Source of the DNA: an uncultured Clostridium sp.
Lineage (GTDB): Bacteria; Bacillota_A; Clostridia; TANB77; CAG-508
Direction of reading: 5' to 3'
DNA length: 11,178 nucleotides
Assembly (NCBI GenBank): GCA_947244675.1
Contig: CAMXLV010000050.1
Coordinates: 1 to 11,178 of the forward strand
The notes below the pieces were generated by a model, which had not been told where the DNA came from, made no database searches, and saw only the letters and a program-made list of their open reading frames with translations. Of the stretch, positions 7,714 through 11,178 are shown in pieces; the stretch's first letter is position 1; every line of letters starts with the position of its first letter. The translations under genes and the position numbers were made by a program.

Positions 7714-7725
7714 ATCTGTTATGAT
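7696..7725 (+). promoter_or_regulatory. dnaA promoter with a DnaA box in its spacer
   Basis: TTGACT (7696-7701) and TATGAT (7720-7725) are 18 nt apart. The spacer holds TGTGTATAA (7705-7713), a consensus-class DnaA box on the minus strand, which suits autorepression by DnaA. Transcription would start near 7732, just after a G6 run (7727-7732), leaving a leader of about 140 nt. Confidence 0.7.
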
Positions 7726-7811
7726 TGGGGGGTAAAAATTTGTAAGCGATTTTATTTGCTTTTACTTGAATTTTTGTTCGTACAAATCATCTATATTTTT
7801 ACAAATTCATG

Positions 7812-7849
7812 ACAAAGTTATCCATACTTGTGGATAACTTTGTGGATAA
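7812..7849. other. Inverted DnaA-box pair plus a third box just upstream of dnaA
   Basis: Arms 7812-7824 and 7831-7843 are perfectly complementary over 13 bp around a 6-nt centre. They hold TTATCCATA (7818-7826, one mismatch) and a consensus box on the minus strand (7829-7837). A second consensus minus-strand box follows at 7841-7849. The element lies in the dnaA leader, so it could act both as DnaA-binding DNA and as an RNA hairpin. Confidence 0.75.
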
Positions 7850-7873
7850 CTTTTATAGAAAGGATGATTTTTT

Positions 7874-9236
7874 ATGACTTTTGAAAAAGATCAACTGATG
7901 GAGAAAATAAAAAATGAATTAAGACCAGAACTAACGACTATTTCTTTTAATACCTGGATTAATCCTTTGAATATTAGAAGTATTGATGGCAATCATATTG
8001 TTTTTACCACGGTTTCTGAATTTCAAAGAGACTTTGTTGAAAATAAATATAAGCCATTATTATTAAATACGCTTCGTTTTATTACAAATAAAGATTGGAC
8101 TTATACAGTGATTGATTTAGAAAAAGAAGCAAAAGAGGGAGCAGGGGAAGTAGATTCTTTGGAACCTACTACTACTCAGAATCCAGCAGAACAAAAATCA
8201 AATCATGCTACATTAAATCCCAAATATACTTTTGATACTTTTGTTATTGGTGATAATAATAAGTTCGCTAATGCTGCTGCTTTAGCTGTTGGGAATAATG
8301 AACCTGCTGTCGCTTATAATCCTTTGTTTTTATATGGGGGAGTAGGACTTCGGAAAAACTCACTTAATGCATGCTATTGGTAATCGCTTATTAGAAAGAA
8401 ATAGTAATTATAATGTTTTATATGTAACCTCAGAAAAATTTACCAATCAATTGATTAATGCTATTAAGGATAATAAAAACGAAATTTTTAGAAATAAATA
8501 TCGAACGATTGATGTTTTACTAATTGATGATATTCAATTTATTGCTGGAAAAGAGAGAATACAAGAAGAATTTTTCCACACTTTTAATTCTCTTTATGAA
8601 GATCGAAAACAAATTATCATTTCAAGTGATAAACATCCTCGTGACATTCCTTTTTTAGAAGATCGTTTAAAATCTAGGTTTGAATGGGGGCTTTTAGCAG
8701 ACATTTCTTGTCCTGATTATGAGACTCGTTTTGCTATTTTAAGAAAAAAAGCACAAGATGAAAATGTTATTATTGATGATTTTATCCTTTCCAATATTGC
8801 CAATAAAATTGATTCTAATATTAGAGAATTGGAAGGTGTTTTTAATAAAGTAGTTGCAAGAGCATCTTTAACACATAGTCCTATTACTATTGAGTTAGCA
8901 GAAAACATTATTAATGAGTTTAAGTATGAAAGTGAAAAGGTTATTTCTTGTGATTTTATTAAAGAAACTGTTGCAAAATATTTTAGTATTAATAAAGATG
9001 ATTTGTCTAGTAATAAGCGTTCCAATGATATTGCTTTTCCAAGACAAATTGCCATGTTTCTTTGCCGTGATGTTGCCAATATGTCTTATCCACAAATTGG
9101 TGCAGACTTTGGGGGAAGGGATCATTCAACAGTGATGCATGGTTGTAAAAAAATAGAAAAAGAAATGAAAGAAAAAAATAATACCAAGTTAATTGTGGAT
9201 AGTGTGAAAAACATCGTCATAAATGGCAAACAATAA
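7874..9236 (+). CDS. dnaA: Chromosomal replication initiator DnaA, needs a +1 frameshift in Walker A
   Basis: AAA+ initiator that binds TTATCCACA boxes and melts oriC. ATG at 7874 has an AAAGGA 11 nt upstream. The zero frame encodes domain I (about 1-80), an acidic linker (about 82-115) and domain III up to GGVGL (residue 159). It then reads CGG and runs to a stop at 8383. Skipping C8351 restores [12 protein letters not shown], so Walker A becomes GGVGLGKT (155-162). Walker B LLIDD follows at 215-219, SSDKHPRD (sensor 1) at 250-257, NIRELEG (sensor 2) at 315-321, and the helix-turn-helix signature [11 protein letters not shown] at 413-423. The recoded protein is 453 aa, close to the 446 of Bacillus. 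The downstream frame starting at ATG 8367 lacks Walker A and a ribosome site. Identity is certain; how an intact product arises is not. Confidence 0.95.
8348..8354 (+). other. +1 frameshift site in dnaA: CTT-CGG-A
   Basis: Zero-frame CTT (8348-8350) and CGG (8351-8353), then A (8354). The family sequence continues at GGA (8352-8354), so C8351 is extra and no residue is gained or lost. The P-site codon CTT and a purine-rich GGGGGAG/TAGGA stretch just upstream resemble the prfB +1 site, though this part also encodes conserved glycines. Confidence 0.88.
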
Positions 9237-9335
9237 TCTTATAAATTGTTTTCGTAATTTTTTAAAATTTGTGTTTGAAAAATTCTTGTTTGGATCAACA
9301 TCATCTTGTTTGTTCCTACGGAAGCAATGCATTGG

Positions 9336-9492
9336 ATATCCACATATTCCTGTTAATAACCTGTTAATAAACTGTGAACACATCCAATTTACACATTTTT
9401 GATTTTCCCCTGTGGATAAAACAGGAAGTTTTCCACTAAGTTATCAACAACCATTTTAGTAGGGATTTCAACTTTCCATATAGTTATCCACA
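9336..9492. other. oriC: oriC right part: DnaA boxes between dnaA and dnaN
   Basis: Boxes seen: ATATCCACA (9336-9344, one mismatch), a consensus box on the minus strand at 9411-9419, TTATCAACA (9441-9449, one mismatch) and consensus TTATCCACA at 9484-9492. Between the first two lies an exact tandem 11-mer at 9349-9370. The stretch 9237-9335 before this cluster shows nothing I can interpret. Confidence 0.85.
9349..9370 (+). repeat. Tandem 11-bp direct repeat CCTGTTAATAA x2 in oriC
   Basis: Two identical copies abut exactly (9349-9359 and 9360-9370). Each contains TGTTAATAA, which agrees with the inverse DnaA box TGTGGATAA at seven of nine positions, so they may be weak DnaA sites or part of an A/T-rich entry region. 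Confidence 0.6.
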
Positions 9493-9505
9493 GTTTCCAC
9501 TGTAC

Positions 9506-9540
9506 CTAATACTATTACTACTAATAATATTTTATAAATT
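9506..9540 (+). other. DnaA-trio / DNA unwinding element of oriC
   Basis: Immediately after the consensus box at 9484-9492 and a 13-nt more GC-rich spacer come eight consecutive triplets CTA ATA CTA TTA CTA CTA ATA ATA (9506-9529). On the other strand these read 3'-GAT or a close variant, which is the DnaA-trio pattern of the Bacillus unwinding region. A pure A/T run follows to 9540. The order box, GC spacer, trios, A/T run is as expected for the basal unwinding system. Confidence 0.8.
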
Positions 9541-9557
9541 ATAAAGGAGGAAGCCAA

Positions 9558-10676
9558 ATGAAAATAGTTTGTTATAAGGATAAAATCCTAAAAGCTATTA
9601 ATTCCGTAGTAAAAGGTGTTGCTTCAAAAACAACAATGCCTATACTAGAAGGAATCTTAATTCAAACAAATGATAATGAAATAAAATTAACAACCTATGA
9701 TTTAGAAATTGGAATTGAATATGTTATGGAATGTGATGTAAAAGAACAAGGAAGTACAGTTGTTAATGCCATCATGTTTAGTGAAATTATTAGAAAATTG
9801 CCAGATACAGAAATTTATATTTCAATTAATGATAAAAATTTGTTAGAAATAGAATGTGAAGGATCTTTATATAAGTTAGCTACTATGAATCCAGAGGAAT
9901 TTCCAGAGCTTCCAAAAATAGAAGTGGAAAATTCAATTGAATTAGAGCAAGGTGTTTTGAAAAATATGATTAGAAAAACAATTTTTGCTGTAAGTCAAGA
10001 GGAAAGTAGACCTATTTTTACTGGTTGTTTATTTGAAATTGAAAATAATAAGTTAAGTTTAGTTTGTGTGGATGGTTTTCGTTTAGCACTAAGATCTATG
10101 TTTTTGAATAAACAAAGTAATGATTTTAAAGCTGTAATTCCAGGAAAGACGCTAAATGAGGTAAACAAAATTATTGCAGATTCTTTTGAAGTGGTAAAAA
10201 TAGGGGTTGCTAAAAATCAAGCATTATTTGAAATGGATAATTGTAAAGTTGTTACTAGAATTTTAGATGGAGAATTTTTAAATTATAAAAATGTTATTCC
10301 AAGTAATTGGGAGACAAGAGTTAGAGTGAATAAAAATCAAGTACAAAATAGTTTTGAGAGAATTAGTTTAATATCAGCATCAACAGTAGAAAAGGAAAAA
10401 AAATATCCTGTTAAGGTACAAGTTGATATAGGAAAAGTAATTATTTCTTGTACAAATCAAACAGGAGATGCAAAGGAAGAATTGTTTGTTTCTACAGAGG
10501 GAAAGAATTTAGAGGCTGGTTTTAATCCAAAATATTTTTTAGATAGTTTAAAAGTAGTAGAAGATGAAGAAGTTTTTGTTGAATTTGGAACGAGTATTTC
10601 TCCTTGTTTAATAAAATCTACTGAAAATAATGATTATACCTATATGATTTTACCAATTCGATTGAAAGAAGACTAA
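9558..10676 (+). CDS. dnaN: DNA polymerase III beta subunit (sliding clamp)
   Basis: Ring-forming processivity clamp loaded onto primed DNA, binding polymerase, mismatch-repair and ligase partners in its hydrophobic pocket. The 372 residues match the usual 366-378 and fall into three clamp domains (about 1-122, 125-247 and 250-372). Landmarks are KTTMPILEGILI (24-35), SRPIFTG in domain II, the DGFRLAL strand, and the C-terminal YTYMILPIR that closes the pocket. ATG at 9558 has AGGAGG 7 nt upstream. It lies 321 bp after dnaA, the space holding the origin unwinding element, and ends 1 nt into a strong terminator. It contains no CGG codon and no frame break. Confidence 0.98.
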   Translation: MKIVCYKDKILKAINSVVKGVASKTTMPILEGILIQTNDNEIKLTTYDLEIGIEYVMECDVKEQGSTVVNAIMFSEIIRKLPDTEIYISINDKNLLEIECEGSLYKLATMNPEEFPELPKIEVENSIELEQGVLKNMIRKTIFAVSQEESRPIFTGCLFEIENNKLSLVCVDGFRLALRSMFLNKQSNDFKAVIPGKTLNEVNKIIADSFEVVKIGVAKNQALFEMDNCKVVTRILDGEFLNYKNVIPSNWETRVRVNKNQVQNSFERISLISASTVEKEKKYPVKVQVDIGKVIISCTNQTGDAKEELFVSTEGKNLEAGFNPKYFLDSLKVVEDEEVFVEFGTSISPCLIKSTENNDYTYMILPIRLKED

Positions 10677-10705
10677 AAAGGTAGAGTTTTTCTACCTTTT
10701 CTTTT
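10676..10705 (+). terminator. Rho-independent terminator after dnaN
   Basis: AAAAGGTAGA (10676-10685) pairs perfectly with TCTACCTTTT (10691-10700) around a 5-nt loop, followed by a T-rich tail. It overlaps the last base of the dnaN stop codon. Confidence 0.88.
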
Positions 10706-10734
10706 CCACAATTTGTCTTATTTTTGTGGAAAAG
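10701..10734. repeat. Perfect 11-bp inverted repeat of DnaA-like TTTTCCACA
   Basis: Arms 10701-10711 and 10724-10734 are exact complements with a 12-nt centre. Each carries TTTTCCACA, one base off the DnaA-box consensus, facing opposite ways. It directly follows the dnaN terminator and overlaps its tail. There is no T tract after it, so DNA binding or an RNA stem are both possible. Confidence 0.55.
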
Positions 10735-10854
10735 TAAGCAAATAAGAAATAATGAAAGTATTTTAAAGGAATAATGAGATAAAGTATTTTTTTATAATTT
10801 ATTTTATTTTAAATGAATTTTTTTGAATTAATTTGATTTATTTTTTATTTTTGA
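10735..10854. other. Extremely A/T-rich spacer between dnaN and recF
   Basis: I see no gene here, including none encoding the small S4-domain protein (YaaA) that sits between dnaN and recF in Bacillus. AAAGTATTTT occurs twice about 20 nt apart (10755-10785). A possible weak promoter for recF, TTGAAT with TATTTT 17 nt on, is too degenerate to call. Confidence 0.5.
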
Positions 10855-10898
10855 AAAAATGGCTTGCGAAAATAAAAAATAAGCCGTTTTTATTTTTT
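10855..10898 (+). terminator. Second terminator-like hairpin before recF
   Basis: AAAAATGGCTT (10855-10865) pairs with AAGCCGTTTTT (10881-10891) including one G-T pair, over a 15-nt A-rich loop, and T-rich sequence follows. No gene precedes it after dnaN, so it may be a back-up terminator or part of recF leader control. Confidence 0.5.
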
Positions 10899-10953
10899 AG
10901 GAATATATTTTTATGGTTAAAAAATTAAAAAAAATACACAGATGGAGAAAAAT

Positions 10954-11178
10954 ATGTGGATAAATAAAATAAAAATTAATAATTTTAGGAATTATGAGCA
11001 AGAAGAAATTGTTTTTAATAAGAATATTAATTTATTTTTTGGTGAAAATGCACAAGGAAAAACGAATATTTTAGAAGCTATTTTTTTGAGCAGTATGGGG
11101 AAGTCTTTTCGTGCTAAAAAAGATAAAGAAATGATTCGGTTGGGTTGTGATAGAGCAGAAGTTTTTGTTGAATTTCAA
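10954..11178 (+). CDS. recF: DNA replication/repair protein RecF (5' part only, cut by the window)
   Basis: SMC-like ATPase that, with RecO and RecR, loads RecA at gaps and supports replication-fork restart. The 75 visible residues start MWINKIKINNFRNYEQ, carry Walker A GENAQGKT (30-37), then LEAIFLSSMGKSFRAKKDKEMIR, all standard RecF. ATG at 10954 follows GGAG with 6 nt spacing. R62 is encoded by CGG (11137-11139), followed by T, and the family needs Arg here. This CGG is therefore read normally in frame, in contrast with those in dnaA and mnmE. A consensus DnaA box overlaps the start codon. The 3' end lies outside the window. Confidence 0.95.
   Translation, partial: MWINKIKINNFRNYEQEEIVFNKNINLFFGENAQGKTNILEAIFLSSMGKSFRAKKDKEMIRLGCDRAEVFVEFQ
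10955..10963 (-). promoter_or_regulatory. Consensus DnaA box across the recF start codon
   Basis: TGTGGATAA on the plus strand is an exact TTATCCACA on the minus strand, beginning at the T of the recF ATG. It is isolated from the main clusters by more than 1.4 kb. Binding here could link recF expression to DnaA levels, or the match may simply follow from the MWIN codons. Confidence 0.5.

Noticed and set aside
8717..9125. Antisense open frames inside dnaA, and similar plus-strand frames inside mnmG, yidC and rsmG
   Set aside because: They are shadows of conserved genes, without ribosome sites or recognisable products.
8367..9236. Separate short dnaA-like gene starting at ATG 8367
   Set aside because: It has no ribosome site and lacks domain I and Walker A. 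It continues the upstream dnaA frame perfectly after one skipped base, so it is one gene.
10913..10963. 16-codon leader frame ahead of and overlapping recF
   Set aside because: It has a poor ribosome site spacing, a Lys-rich low-complexity product and no regulatory logic, so it is most likely chance in A-rich DNA.
11137..11139. The recF CGG as a third frameshift site
   Set aside because: The zero frame gives the conserved EMIR stretch and a sensible RecF continuation, while the +1 frame does not. This CGG is read as Arg.

Overview
The window is the replication-origin region of a low-GC, AT-rich Firmicute, most likely an uncultured member of the Clostridia. The evidence is the classic Firmicute gene order around oriC, the very A/T-biased codon use, and the sequence character of every protein. 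I cannot assign a genus without a search.

Layout: everything left of about 7503 is transcribed leftward (minus strand) and everything right of about 7720 rightward, so transcription diverges from oriC along both replication arms. Leftward, in transcription order, are rpmH (7503-7369), rnpA (7263-6910), yidD (6913-6695), yidC (6676-5780), jag (5766-5074), mnmE (4968-3597, with a +1 frameshift), mnmG (3197-1338), rsmG (1270-548), a terminator, and parA/soj (385 to the left edge, cut). Rightward are dnaA (7874-9236, with a +1 frameshift), dnaN (9558-10676), a terminator, and recF (10954 to the right edge, cut).

The origin is bipartite, with DnaA-box clusters on both sides of dnaA. The left cluster (7640-7849) has three evenly spaced boxes, a box inside the dnaA promoter spacer, and a large inverted box pair ahead of dnaA. 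The right cluster (9336-9492) ends in a consensus box followed by a run of CTA/ATA triplets that matches the DnaA-trio unwinding element. Another consensus box overlaps the recF start codon.

The genes cover replication initiation and the sliding clamp (dnaA, dnaN, recF), chromosome partition (parA), membrane protein insertion (yidC, yidD, jag), RNase P and ribosomal protein L34 (rnpA, rpmH), and modification of tRNA and 16S rRNA (mnmE, mnmG, rsmG).

The most unusual observation is that two conserved genes, dnaA and mnmE, are each broken by one extra C. In both, the zero-frame codon at the break is CGG, the next base is A, and the codon that restores the frame is GGA (Gly). CGG is otherwise almost absent: I find only one more in-frame CGG in roughly 3100 codons, in recF, where it reads as a conserved Arg and is followed by T. 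Because dnaA is essential, this points either to +1 recoding at CGGA (frameshifting or four-base decoding) or to a recurrent sequencing or assembly error. The sequence alone cannot settle which.
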